Below, piece after piece: positions 10,316-20,910 of a stretch of DNA of 64,000 nt. Position 1 is the stretch's first letter. Each line of letters opens with the position of its first letter. Under the pieces are notes generated by a model, which made no database searches, was not told where the DNA came from, and worked only from the letters and a program-made list of their open reading frames with translations. This DNA is from Theropithecus gelada (taxonomy: Eukaryota > Chordata > Mammalia > Primates > Cercopithecidae). The stretch spans positions 147,662,194-147,726,193 of the forward strand of contig NC_037689.1 in the NCBI RefSeq assembly GCF_003255815.1, written 5' to 3'. The position numbers and the translations under genes were made by a program.

Positions 10316-12043
10316 CTCTCTTTTTTCCTGAAAGTGTTTTCCTTAGTATCAGTGTTATTTCTTCCTTAAAATTTAATGGAATTCACCAATGAAGTCATCT
10401 GGCCCTGGAATTTCATTTGTGGAAAGGTTATTAATTACAAAGTCAGTTTCCTTAGTAGCTGTAGCTATTCAGATTATCTGCTTTTTAAATCAGATTTGGT
10501 CATTTTTATCTTTCAAAGAATGTGTACATTTTACCTAAGCTATCAAATGTATTGCCATAAAACTGTTCATAGTATGCCCTTATTATCCTTTCAATGTGTA
10601 TGTATAGGATCTGTAGTGGTGTCCCCTCTTCCATTCCTAATGTCATAAATTTGTGGTCTTTGTTTCTTGATCACTCTAGCTAGAGAATTACCAGTTTTAT
10701 GGATCTTTTCGATGTACTACTTTTGTTTTCATTTTTTTCTAAATTACTTATCTACCAGTAATGCTTTCATTCATGTTTTGTCTGTCGATATCTGGCTTCC
10801 ATTTCTGCTGTCTATTATTTCTTGCCTACAATTTACTTTGAGTTTAACTTATTCTTCTTTTTCTGATTTCTTAAGGTTGATGCTCAGACCACTGATTTTG
10901 ACTTTTCTTGCTTTCTAAAATAAGTAGTTAAAGCTATAAATTTCCTTCTAAGGACTTCTTGCCACATCCCTCAAATTGTGGTATGTTGTATTTTCATTAT
11001 CATTCAGTGCAAAAATATTTTTAATTTCCTTTGTGATTTCTTCTTTGACCTCAGATTATTTAAAAACATATTGTTTAATTTCCAAATACTTGGGTTATTT
11101 CTAGATATTTTATTGTTATTGATTTCTGATTCATTTTCATCATGGATAGAGAATATATTCTTTAAGATTTCTTTTGAAATCTGTAGTTTTTTCTTTGTTT
11201 CTGCATATGTTCTATTTTTGAGACTGTTCCGTATACACTTGAAAAATATTTATTCTGCCATTGTTGGTTGTAGTATTCTACAAATGTCAACTGGGTTAAG
11301 TTGTCTCATAATATCATTTAGATACTGTATATCATTACTAATTTTTTAGTTGCTCTATTAGTTATTGAGAAAAGAGGTGTTAAAATTTTCAACTATGATT
11401 CTGGATTTGTCTCTTTCCTCATTATTTCTGTCATCTTTTGCTTCATGTATTTTGAAAACCTGTAATTAGGTACATATACCTTTATAATTGTTGTGTATTC
11501 CTGATGTAGCAATCCTTTTGTCTTTATGAAATATTCTTATTTATCTTTCACCATACTCTTTTCTTGAAGTCTATTTTATCTGACGTAAATAGCCATGCCA
11601 GCTTTCTTATGATTACTGTTCGTATGGTATTTCTTTTTCCTTTTATTTCCAGTTTGTGTCTTTATATTTAAAGTGTACATTATAGATAGCATACTGTTGA
11701 ATCTTCTCTTTTATTTGATCTGACAATTTCTGTCTTTTAATTGAAGTGTTTATTTATACTTAACATGGGCATTGATATTATTATATTTAGGTCTACCATC
11801 TCAATATTTGTTTTTGACTTATTTTATCTGTTCTTTGTTCCCCTCTCTATTTGCTCTTTACCTGCTTCTTTTTAGTGAATAATTTTTTTTTTAGTATTTT
11901 ATTTCTTAGACATATCACTTTTATGCCTTTTAGTGGTTTGTTTAGGGCTAAGAATATGCATCTTCAGCTTATTAATGTCTATTTAAAGTCAGTATTTTAC
12001 CACTTCACACCTGACACTTTGCACTTTCTACTTCACACTTTCT

Positions 12044-12133
12044 AATTCTCGCTTTATATGTGGCATTTCTCACTTTATTATTACACCATGTAGCAATAAT
12101 AAAGTGAGAAGTGCCACATATAAAGTGAGAATT
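12044..12133. repeat. 39-bp near-perfect inverted repeat (hairpin)
   Basis: Left arm 12044-12082 and right arm 12095-12133 are reverse complements over 39 bases with only two mismatches, both of which would be G-U pairs in one RNA strand. The loop is 12 bases (ACACCATGTAGC). It sits inside the old L1M, whose ordinary sequence resumes about 15-30 bases either side. It is not MADE1 and I recognise no known short transposon. An RNA from here would fold into a long, miRNA-precursor-like hairpin. Confidence 0.95.
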
Positions 12134-12291
12134 ATAAAATATTTTTTGTAAAATTATAAATCTTACAAAAGTACAATTCCATTTACCAGCCACACTGTGT
12201 GCTTTATGCTATTTTTGTCATATTCTTTAATTCTATATATGTTACAAATCTTATTTTATAAACCACGTATTATTTTTCTGTAATCAGTGAT

Positions 12292-13106
12292 TTTATACTT
12301 TAAGTTCTAGGGTACATGTGCAGAACATGCAGGTTTGTTACATAGGTATACACGTGCCATGGTGGTTTGCTGCACCCATCAACCCATCATCTACATTAGG
12401 TATTTCTCTTAATACTATCCCTACCCTAGCCCTCCACCCCATGACAGGTCCTGATGTGTGATGTCCCCTTCCCTATGTCCGTGTGTTCTCATTGTTTAAC
12501 TCCCACTTACCAGCGAGAACGTGTAGTGTTTGATTTTCTGTTCCTGTGTTAGTTTGCTGAGAATGATGATTTCCAGCTTCATCTATGTCCCTCCAAAGAC
12601 ATGAACTCATCCTTTTTTATGGCTGCATATTACTCCATTGTGTATATGTGCCACATTTTCTTTATCCAGTCTATCATTAATGGACATTTGGGTTGGTTCC
12701 AAGTCTTTGCTGTTGTGAACGGTGCTGCAATAAACATACGTGTGCATGTGTCTTTGTAGTAGAATGATTTATAATCCTTTGGGTATATATCCAGTAATGG
12801 GATTGCTGGGTCAAATGGTATTTCTAGTTCTAGATCCTTGAGGAATCGCCACACTGTCTTCCACAATGGTTGAACTAATGTACACTCCCACCAACAGTGT
12901 AAAAGCGTTCCTATTTCTCTACATCCTCTCCAGCATCTGTTGTTTCCTGACTTTTTAATGATCACCATTCTCATTGGCCTGAGGTGGTATCTCATTGTGG
13001 TTTTGATTTGCATTTCTCTAATGACCAGTGATGATTAGCTTTTTTTCATATATTTGTTGGCTGCATAAATGTCTTCTTTTGAGAAGTGTCTGTTCGTATC
13101 CTTTGC
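12292..13106 (-). mobile_element. L1PA, 5'-truncated (ORF2 end and 3'UTR)
   Basis: Minus-strand primate L1 of about 815 bases: the 3'UTR (ATACTTTAAGTTCTAGGGTA on) then the ORF2 C-terminus, with CWWECTLVQPLWKTVWRF readable on the minus strand near 12880. The frame holds for about 127 codons and then meets older sequence, so no full ORF2 remains. A diverged direct repeat flanks it (TAATCAGTGATTTTA at 12281, TTAATCAGTTTTA at 13111), marking insertion into the old L1M. Confidence 0.93.
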
Positions 13107-13817
13107 AATTTTAATCAGTTTTAAGGGAATTATGAAAAGTAATATTTAGAAAACCAACTTCCTTCATTATTACCTACTTATTTACCATTTATATTCTTTT
13201 AACTTCCTCTTGTTCTAAGTTTCTAAATGTGGTACCATTTCCCTTTTAGTAGCGTAAGGCTACTGGCAGTGAATTCTCTTATCATTTGTTTATCTGAAAA
13301 TGTCTTTATTTCATCCTTGTTCTTGTAGGCTATTCTTATGGATATAGAATTCTGGGTTGACAGGATGATTATTTGTTTTTGTTTTGGCAGCACTTTAAAG
13401 ATGTCTAATTCCACTGTCTACCTGCTTGCATTGCTTCTGATGAGAAGCCAGCCACCTTTTGTATCATTATTTCTGTGTATGTAATGTGTATCTTTCTCCT
13501 GGCTTCTTCTCAAGATTTTCTGTTATTTTTGGTTTTCAGTTATTTGACTATTATGTGGCTAGGTATTGTTTTCATTGTATTTATTCTGCTTGAGATTCAT
13601 TAGACTTCTTGGTTTTATAAGTCAAAGTTTTCATCAAACTTGGAAAAAAATTAGAGCCATTATTTCATACAATATTCTTCTGCCTCATCTTCACTTTTTT
13701 CTCCTTCTGAGACAATATAATTGCATACATAATACACTATTTGATGTCTCACAGAGTCCTGGGGTTTTGTTCAGTTTTTGAAGGTTTTCTTTTTTGTTCT
13801 TCACATTTGATAAATTC

Positions 13818-13856
13818 AATTAATTTATCTTCAAGGTTACTGAGTCTATCTTCTGC
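13818..13856. repeat. 39-bp exact repeat, copy 1 (copy 2 at 15518-15556)
   Basis: The 39 bases starting AATTAATTTATCTTCAAGG are identical to 15518-15556, exactly 1700 bases downstream. Both lie in minus-strand L1M sequence, but in different local contexts: here it is followed by CTTCTGAAG, there by TAATTTG. Confidence 0.95.
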
Positions 13857-14228
13857 CTTCTGAAGTTGCTATTAAATCCATCCAATGTATTACTCATTTC
13901 AGTTATTGTTCTTTTCAGTTCTAGAGTTTCACTTGGTTTTGAGGGGGTACTTTTTATTTCTCTGCTTAGATTCCCAATCTGTTCACTCATCAATAACATA
14001 TTTGCCCTTAATTCCTAGAATGTATTTTTCACAGTTGGTTTGAAGTCTTTACTAAAATCAACATCTGGACCATCTCAGGGTTGACTTCAATTGACTATGT
14101 CTCAATTTTATGGTTTTTTTTTTTACTTTTAGCAATATTTTATCATATACTTGACATTACAGATGATATCTTGATTTGCCTGTTTATAGCCAAGACTCAG
14201 ACACAGACTTGCAGGAGACCCCACATGG

Positions 14229-14634
14229 ATGCTTATATGTTGAATTGTATTTTCCCAAAATTCATATGTTGAATTTTTAGCCCTCAAGGCTTCAAAATGT
14301 TTTCCTATTTGGGATAGGGTCTTTACAGAATTAATCAAATTAAACTAAGGTCATTAGGAGGGGACCTGGTCCAGTGTAACTGGAAGGATTCGGGGCACAA
14401 AGATACACATCAAGCAAAGGCAATGTGAAAAGATATGAGGAGGAGATGGCCAACTATAAGCCAAGAAGAGAAGCCGGGAACAGATCCTTTCGTCACAGCT
14501 CTCAGAAAGAACCAACCCTGTCAACATCTTGATGTTGAATTTTTAGTCTCCAGATCTCTGAGAAAATAAATTTCAGTTGTTGAAGCCACCCAGGTTTTGG
14601 TAGTTTGTTATGGCAGCCCTAGCAAACTAAGACA
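14229..14634 (+). mobile_element. MLT1-type MaLR LTR (solo)
   Basis: The plus-strand sequence follows the MLT1 solo LTR plan: TATGTTGAATTGTATTTTC at the start, GGGTCTTTACAGAATTAATC, a GAGGAGATGGCCAACTATAAG middle, and an end with AATAAATTTC, AGCCACCCAG and GGCAGCCCTAGCAAACTAA. CATGGA flanks it on both sides (14224-14229 and 14633-14638). A relic of an ERVL-MaLR element; nothing internal remains. Confidence 0.9.
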
Positions 14635-15060
14635 TGGACTTTTGGTGCTTCCTCCCATTTGTAGTTCTCCCATCTACAGGACCATATCCCAAAGATCATA
14701 ACCATTTTTTTCTTTTCCAAACTCTGATCTCTGCGTCTTAACCTCAGTAGTACCACTATTCACTGCTTAGATTCCAGCTCACTTCACCGCACTTGGGAAA
14801 TTTTCCCCATGCAGAGAACTGGAGCGACTGTGGTTTTCATCCCTTGCTCTCAGGGATTCCAGTCTTGTGTTATCTGTTGCCTAAAGCCTAGTGTCTAATT
14901 TCTAATGCCTGAAAGCAGTTGCCTTGTTGTTTACTGTGCGGGCGGGGCAGTGGGGGGTTCCTCTGGCACTTGTTAATCTATTATTTCTGGAAGTGGAAGT
15001 TCACCATATTTTTCATCTATAACCCCATAAATTTCTTCCACTACTGTTGCATCATTTCAA
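14635..15060. other. Unassigned stretch between MLT1 and L1M
   Basis: Contains no confident gene. Bases 15030-15110 (catcatttcaaagtaaatct) resemble an old L1 3' end word, but too little remains to call. A short G-rich run (GGCGGGGCAGTGGGGGG) is at 14940-14957. Confidence 0.4.
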
Positions 15061-15079
15061 AGTAAATCTCAAACATTAT

Positions 15080-15600
15080 GTAATTTCATTCTAACTGCTT
15101 TTGATATTTTCTCTTTTATTTCAGCAGTTTTACTGTGATGTGCCTCTCAGTGTAGTTTTCTCTGAATTCATCCTTGTTGAGGTTTGCAGGCCTCTTGAAT
15201 CTCCGGTTTGATACCTTTTATCACTATAAAAAGTCCTTAACCACTAGCTCTCAAAATATTTCTTCTGCTCCTGTTTTCTCTCTCACTTACTCTTCTCCTC
15301 TTATGCCAATTACATATTGATTCATTGATTAGATATTATATTCTCTATGCCCCTTACTCTCTCTTCCATGTTTCTTGTTAGTTTATTTTTGCATATTCTG
15401 GCTGTTTTATTCTGACCTATTTTCCAGTTTACTAATTCTTTATTTTACTATGTATTTTATGTTGTTATACCTATCTAGTGAGTTTATTGTTTTGGTTATT
15501 GTATTTTTCTGTTGTGAAATTAATTTATCTTCAAGGTTACTGAGTCTATCTTCTGCTAATTTGATTCTAATTTTTGTTTTCTATTACCTTTGACCAAGGA
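15080..15600 (-). mobile_element. Second L1M fragment, paralogous to 13500-13960
   Basis: Minus-strand L1M words (cagcagttttactgtgatgt, then gtttattgttttggttattg) cover the same part of the L1M as 13500-13960. It is therefore a second L1M copy or a duplicated piece, not a simple continuation. The exact 39-base match to 13818-13856 is embedded near its right end. Confidence 0.75.
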
Positions 15601-15910
15601 GGTCCCAGATGTTGCACTCACTTTTCTGATTCTGTGTTCTTTTCTATCGTGCCCCCATAATCCTTATCTTTTCAGATCTTTGACATTCTAGAGAGAATGA
15701 TTTTTAATGTTTTGACTGGAATTTTCATCTATTTTTAGTGGAAAGGCTAATCCCCCATTATCAAAAGTGAAAGCCTCAACTTTTCATCTTGATTTTCCCA
15801 TCATGGTCAGGCAACCATGAGCCAGGGATTCATCTAGCCTCTAGTATAACCCTCATCACATTTCTTTTTCATTCTTCATTTATCACTATAATGGGAAATC
15901 TTTAAGTAAA
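15601..15910. other. Unassigned stretch
   Basis: No gene or clear repeat recognised. Base composition shifts here from the AT-rich L1 block to the more balanced central region. Confidence 0.4.
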
Positions 15911-15914
15911 GAAA

Positions 15915-16012
15915 CAGATTCCAGTTTATTTCTACATCCTCAACATGTAGCACAGTACCTGGCTCACAACAGATACCCAGGAAATGCTTTTAGAATAAAT
16001 GGAATATTTAGT
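15915..16012 (+). mobile_element. MIR or L2 3'-end fragment
   Basis: The words AGCACAGTACCTGGCTCACA… AGAATAAATGGA match the shared MIR/L2 tail ('gcacagtgcctggcacatagtaggtgctcaataaa'). Confidence 0.7.
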
Positions 16013-17980
16013 CTGTGCTTCTTAGGAGAGAAGAATTATGTTGAACCTCAAAGTATGGCTGGGGGGCTGTGGAGAGAATAGGGAAAGATATATTCCAGAA
16101 TCTCAACAAGGATTTATGGGTCCTCTCAGAGTCCTAGTTGTAAGCAACAGAAACTAACTCTGAATTGTTAAATCAGAAAAGAAAAGAAAAAAAAAAAGGT
16201 TTCTAGGAAGGGTACTGGGTAGCTCACAGAATTGCTGGGAGGTTTAAGAATCAGGCTTAGTTGCCATATGACCAGATTTACAGATAAAATCATATCACCG
16301 AATAGGTCTGATAAGAGCAGCTCTGTTACACCACTGAGCAGTAGACCCTGTAGCTTGTTCACCAACATTGCTATCACTGGCCTCTGAGTCCCCTGATATA
16401 GATGCTGCAGGACATGAGATTCTGTGCCATATTCTCTACTGACCCTGCTTCTCTTCATCATTAGCACTGACCCAAAACTGAACTGCCTGAGCCTCAGCCA
16501 CGTACTGTGTCCTAGCTTCAAAAAGAAGCTGGGAAAGTGAGTAACTGGTGTTTTTTCAGCTTTCTCAAACCTGGGAAGAGTGAAGATAGTGGGCAGTCAA
16601 AAAAAGGATAGATATTCACCATAAGCCCAAAGCAGGATTGTGTGGCATTGGTGCAACTGGCCCATCCATATATGCCAATATGGCTGGCAGGAAATAGCTG
16701 GCATAGGATTAGAGGGGTGCAAACACTCACACCCATGTCCTCCGAGGCCGTGCACTAAGATCCCTCATCTTGTGGTGTGGGAATCTTGGGAAGAAGTTGT
16801 CCACTTTAAGTTTTTTCTCCAGTTGCCTCTCTCACCACATCTCCTACCCATCTGAAGGTTTATATACCTCTTGGGACCAATAAACCAATTTGTCACAGAC
16901 TTCATACAGAGCTCCTTGCCTACAACATGAATCCTAGCCCATATCCTTGTTCTTGTGCCTTTGAGCACATGCAGTAGCTTCCTAGGGCTTCTCTCCAGTA
17001 TCAACGGCTGAACTCAGGAGCTTCTCTTATTTATGAGAGTGTCAAGTCCCAGTCCTACAAGCAGAGAAGTTGTCTTTTGTGAAGCTTTGGAAGGCTTCAG
17101 AGCAGGACACACAGTTAGAAGTCCTCTGCCCCTTCTATAGTAAGTGATTTCAGCCAACGCTGGGGCTTTGGTGTTTACTGTGATGTTTATGTTGTTATTT
17201 GATTTCCTGGCATTCAGAATCCTCATTAATATACATTTGTGCCTCCCTGTGGAAACAAAGGAGCGTGTTCTCTGTGTATGTGCTCACATTTCTTTATTTA
17301 GCCTGGCACCTGCCTTCTTCCCCAGCATCTGTGCTGTTCCCTTGCAAATCTCCAGAGCTTGCAATTCTTAGAGAAAATGATTTCTCTCTAGGAAGATTTT
17401 TCTCTTTCTCTTGAACTATCCTTAAGGGCCAAGCTCTTGTGTCACAGGCAGGTGAGCTGCATCACCCACTCCAGCAGATGGGGCCACTGGACATCCCCCA
17501 ATCACTGGCTCTATAGGCCCCTCTGAGCAGAGGTAGGCATTCCAGGCAAGTGACTGCTGCTTCTGTAGACCCTCTTATGTCAAGCCCCAAAAGTTTCCAA
17601 GGATGACTCACATGCAAAAATTTGTCACCTGCACTGGGCAGTATGGTGGTTTATACCAGTTGGGCTCCAGGCCAGCTCTGAGCAAGAGGGAAGGTGTCAC
17701 TGGAGTATTCATGAGTGGCTGCTGCTCACCAGGCTCCAAGAGAGCTGGCTCTTGGGTTTTAGGAGTTAGGGGGAAGGAATGAGACTGTCTCTAAATAGCC
17801 CTCAGGAGCTGGGCCCTGAGCCAGGGGACTTCCTGAATGGATTACTGGACTACAATCTGGATGATGGGCATTTGGGGCCGTTCCTCATAAGCATCCACTG
17901 GGGTCTGGGAGCATACTGTCAACCTGGCCACTTGTTCACATCTTTATCTCTGGAGGTGACGCAGAGGAGACAGCATTGTC
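16013..17980. other. Unassigned stretch, one possible ancient repeat
   Basis: No supported gene. Bases 16130-16260 (gtaagcaacagaaactaac… ttgctgggaggtttaag) have the style of a common ancient mammalian repeat, but I cannot name it. The 117- and 88-codon frames here have random composition. A homopurine/A-rich run lies at 16170-16198. Confidence 0.4.
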
Positions 17981-17984
17981 AAGC

Positions 17985-18182
17985 CAAGCTAGAGTCAGCC
18001 AGACCTGTAATTATATCCCAGCTTCACCACTTACGTACTTTCTGACTTTGTGCATGTTGCCTCCCTTATCTCAGTCTCTTACCTCCTCATATGGGAAACA
18101 GAAGGGTTCGATGAGAATGTACTTCACACACCTAGGGCAGTTCCTGGATTATAGTAGGTGCATAATAATCAAGATCCATTGT
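17985..18182 (+). mobile_element. MIR
   Basis: Follows the MIR plan: CCAGACCTGTAATTA, CAGCTTCACCACTTACGTACT, a 'tctcagt…cctcatatggga' core and GGGCAGTTCCTGGATTATAG at the 3' end. Confidence 0.85.
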
Positions 18183-18194
18183 TATAAAAATAAC

Positions 18195-18380
18195 ACTGAA
18201 CTAGACTGAAATTTGAAGTCCCAACACTGGCCCCAACTACCTCAGTGCTGACAGGAAAATCACTCCCCTTTCTTTGCCTCAGTGGTCAAATTGGATAACA
18301 TTCCATGCCCTGCTTCCCTCCTTAGCACTTGGTGAGTTGCAAATGGGATAAAGAACGTGAAAGAACTTTGATTCCTGTCA
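18195..18380 (+). mobile_element. MIR, second copy in tandem
   Basis: A diverged MIR right after the first: TTTGCCTCAGTGGTCAAAT and TGAGTTGCAAATGGGATAAA mark its core and 3' half. Confidence 0.7.
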
Positions 18381-18977
18381 ACTGCTGCCCAGTGGGAGAG
18401 AGGATTGTCTCAGACTTAAGTTGGGAATACAATTGGAGTCAGTGGAAAGAAAGATGAAGTCATAATGAGCCAAGGTGGCAAAAATGGTCACAGCTCAAGT
18501 AGGCAGAATGCCATCATGCTGTCTTGGAAGACACTAAGGGAGAAGTGCTAAGAAGTCCACTTACTTTTTTCTTAAGCAATAGCCCTGTCCTCCTCAAGCA
18601 AGTGTGGGTGACCTCTACACCCACACCTGAGCACAGGAATATTCACACACTGGCCTGGCAGAGAGGAAATGACACTGCCCCTTGCCTTCTAGTGGTGTAG
18701 CCTCAGACAAAGCATTTCACCTTTACAGCATCATCCAAACTCAGGATGGTACCACTCACCACTCTATGTTGATGGGGCTTATGCAATATTGTGAATGTGG
18801 AGGTGTTTTTGAGTCTATAGTACACTATACAAAGGTAGGGGGCTATTTTTATTATGCATCTCTGTATCAGCATTAAATATAAATGGGAATTTGATATAGA
18901 CTCAACTAATGTTTTACATACACGCAGTCCCTGCTGTGCCCTGCTTCTCCAGGAATGTATCTCCCCTGTGTTGCAGG
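18381..18977. other. Unassigned stretch
   Basis: Nothing recognised. Short frames at 18682-18876 have no coding-like features. Confidence 0.4.
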
Positions 18978-19042
18978 CCTTGAAAAAGGATTTTGTACCT
19001 ATAGGGATTTTGTACCTTGAAAAGGGATTTTGTACCTATAGG
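18978..19042. repeat. 37-bp tandem duplication
   Basis: The unit starting CCTTGAAAAAGGATTTTGTA (18978-19014) is repeated at 19015 with one change (AAAAGG for AAAAAGG region) until GGGG at 19042. A local duplication directly before the TG repeat. Confidence 0.85.
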
Positions 19043-19051
19043 GGTGTGCAC

Positions 19052-19054
<3 letters not shown>

Positions 19055-19084
<30 letters not shown>
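19055..19084. repeat. (TG)15 microsatellite
   Basis: Fifteen uninterrupted TG units; likely length-variable. It abuts the MLT1 LTR that follows. Confidence 0.97.
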
Positions 19085-19087
<3 letters not shown>

Positions 19088-19553
19088 GTATGCTGGGGCT
19101 GCTGTGACAAAGTACAACAAACTGAGTGGTGACTTAAATAACAGAAATGTACGATCTCACACTTCTGGGCTCGGAGTCCAAGATCAAGGTATTGGTAAGG
19201 TTGATTTCTTCTGAGGGCTGTGAGGGATAACTTGTTCCATGTGTCTCTTGTATCTTTGGGTTTCCCAACCATGCTTGGCATTCCTTGTCACCCTGATGTG
19301 AAGCATCACCTGATGTCTGCCTTCATCTTCACATGACATTCTCTCCAGTGTGTCTCTATGTCTAAATTTCTCCTAATAAGAACACTGGTCATATTGGATT
19401 AGAGACCAAACCACTCCAGTATGACCTCATCTTAACTTATTACATCGTCAATGAACCCATTTCCAAATAAAGCCGTATTTTGAGGTATTGGAATTTAGGA
19501 TGTCAACATATCAATTTGGTAGAAGGGGGGATGCAATTCAACCCATAACAGCT
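19085..19553 (-). mobile_element. MLT1-type MaLR LTR (solo)
   Basis: Antisense MLT1 plan: TTAGTATGCTGGGGCTGCTG at the left, AAGATCAAGGTATTGG, CACTGGTCATATTGGATTAG, CCTCATCTTAACTTATTAC and a right end with GGGATGCAATTCAACCCATAACA-type sequence. Nearly full-length LTR; no internal region. Confidence 0.9.
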
Positions 19554-20510
19554 TGTCTTGATGGAACACTATTTTTAAAGGACACCCAAGTTTCTGCTTT
19601 CCAAGTCATCAGGGTTTCTCCACTCTCCCAACTCTTGAGGATGTTTTTATCCCTTGTGGCCTAGCCCTGGCACAGATGAATGAAACTTTGGCTCCATCCA
19701 GGGTCTAGGTAGCTGATGACAGAGGCATGTGAGGAGACAGAAAATTCTAAGCCTTATAGCCCTACACACTTATCTGCCTGCACGAGGATGGAGCTCCTGG
19801 CATTCTCTGGACCTGATTCCATTCTGTTCTCTGCTGATACCAACAGCCACCCCTTCGTCACCGCCGCTCACTGTGCTGCTGTGGCCCAACTGTCTCCTGA
19901 AGGCGCACTTTCCAGCTCCTTGGCTATAGCCCTGCTGGACCTGGCCTGTTACATGCTTACCCCAAACAGTGTTCCTGCTGGGAAGCTGGTGTGACTCAGC
20001 TGCCTGTGAAGTCTCCAGGGCAGGCCTGGGTCTACATGACTGTGGCATCTCCACAGTGGACCATTTGGGTGTACATGGGCCTCCCTTTCCTTTGGCAATG
20101 ATGCAGCACCACCCCCACCCTCTGCCGCTGTCCCTGGTCACTTCTTGATCCAGAAACTTCCCGATGAATAATGGTAGTCAGAATCTGGGCCCCATTGTTC
20201 CCGTGCTCTGGCTTCCAGGAAGCTCAGAGCCAAGTGTATTTTGGTCCCAGTGATCTCACCCCCAGGTCTTAGTGAAATGACCTCTCACCTTTCTCTGAGT
20301 GTTTCTGACTCTATCTTATAGGTTTAGTTCCACTGCCACTTTTCCTCTGTGTTTTTACTATAAGCCACCTCAGATCTTTAGAGAAGTATGTATAATTATG
20401 TTTTTCTTACTGCAATTTGGGTTGACAGAAAGAAGTTTCCTTGAGCTTATTTATAGGCGAAGTGGGTAAGCAAGCAGGAAGGATCTTCACAAGATGTGCT
20501 CAGTGTGGCA
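19554..20510. other. Unassigned stretch
   Basis: No repeat recognised and no convincing frame. The minus-strand 123-codon frame at 19770-20141 is rich in G, R and S and looks random, with no splice context or domain. Confidence 0.4.
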
Positions 20511-20514
20511 GAAA

Positions 20515-20690
20515 GGGCCGCCAGGCATAGAGTGTAGAGGTCTGGGACTGATTCCTGACTCTACCAGTGACTAGTTCTATAAAATTAAGACAATCTCCCC
20601 AAGCCTCAGTTTTTTGATCTGTCAAATGAACTAATAATCTTGCTCTTCCCACTTCAGGAAGATAAGAATAGGTCCTGATAAGATTTTTAA
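20515..20690 (+). mobile_element. MIR
   Basis: Diverged MIR: TGATTCCTGACTCTACCAGT, AAGCCTCAGTTTTTTGATCTGT-type core and the following 3' half. Confidence 0.8.
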
Positions 20691-20704
20691 AAATTATATC
20701 CAAT

Positions 20705-20910
20705 ACTTTTATAGACCATGCTGTATGTCAGTCATGGCTTTAAACATGTTCTATGTATTATTTCACTGAACCTGCACAACAACCCATTTTGCAGAGGTGG
20801 AAACCGGTGCTCAGGGAGATTAAGAGACTTGGCCCAGCTCGCAGAAGTAACTTTCCAGCTCCAGGGATCTGGTTCCTGATTACCTGTTCTTATCCACTGC
20901 ACATCCTGCC
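20705..20910 (-). mobile_element. MIR
   Basis: Antisense MIR: TATTATTTCACTGAACCTGC, CCATTTTGCAGAGGTGGAAA, GAGATTAAGAGACTTGGCCC and a 3' end on TCTTATCCACTGCAC. Confidence 0.85.

Larger units (their letters stand above)
8246..14110 (-). mobile_element. Long L1M element (ORF2 and upstream), heavily interrupted
   Basis: Minus-strand L1M ORF2 sequence runs through 8246-8875, 9420-9724, 10316-12291 and 13107-14110. Recognisable antisense words include gcaaatattttctcccaatctg, gaattcaccaatgaagtc (10380), 'gccatgccagctttctt' (11595) and 'gaattctgggttgaca' (13350). It is broken by an Alu with its own L1 insert, an unassigned insert at about 9725-10315, a local hairpin and an L1PA tail. About 4.5 kb of the element itself remains. 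The frames are decayed. Confidence 0.85.

Noticed and set aside
12044..12133. MADE1/miR-548-type hairpin
   Set aside because: The sequence lacks the MADE1 words; only the hairpin shape is shared.
12630..13013. 127-codon minus-strand frame
   Set aside because: Remains of L1PA ORF2, 5'-truncated; annotated as part of the L1.
14940..14957. Possible CpG island or GC-box promoter
   Set aside because: Only a short G-rich run; no CpG density around it.
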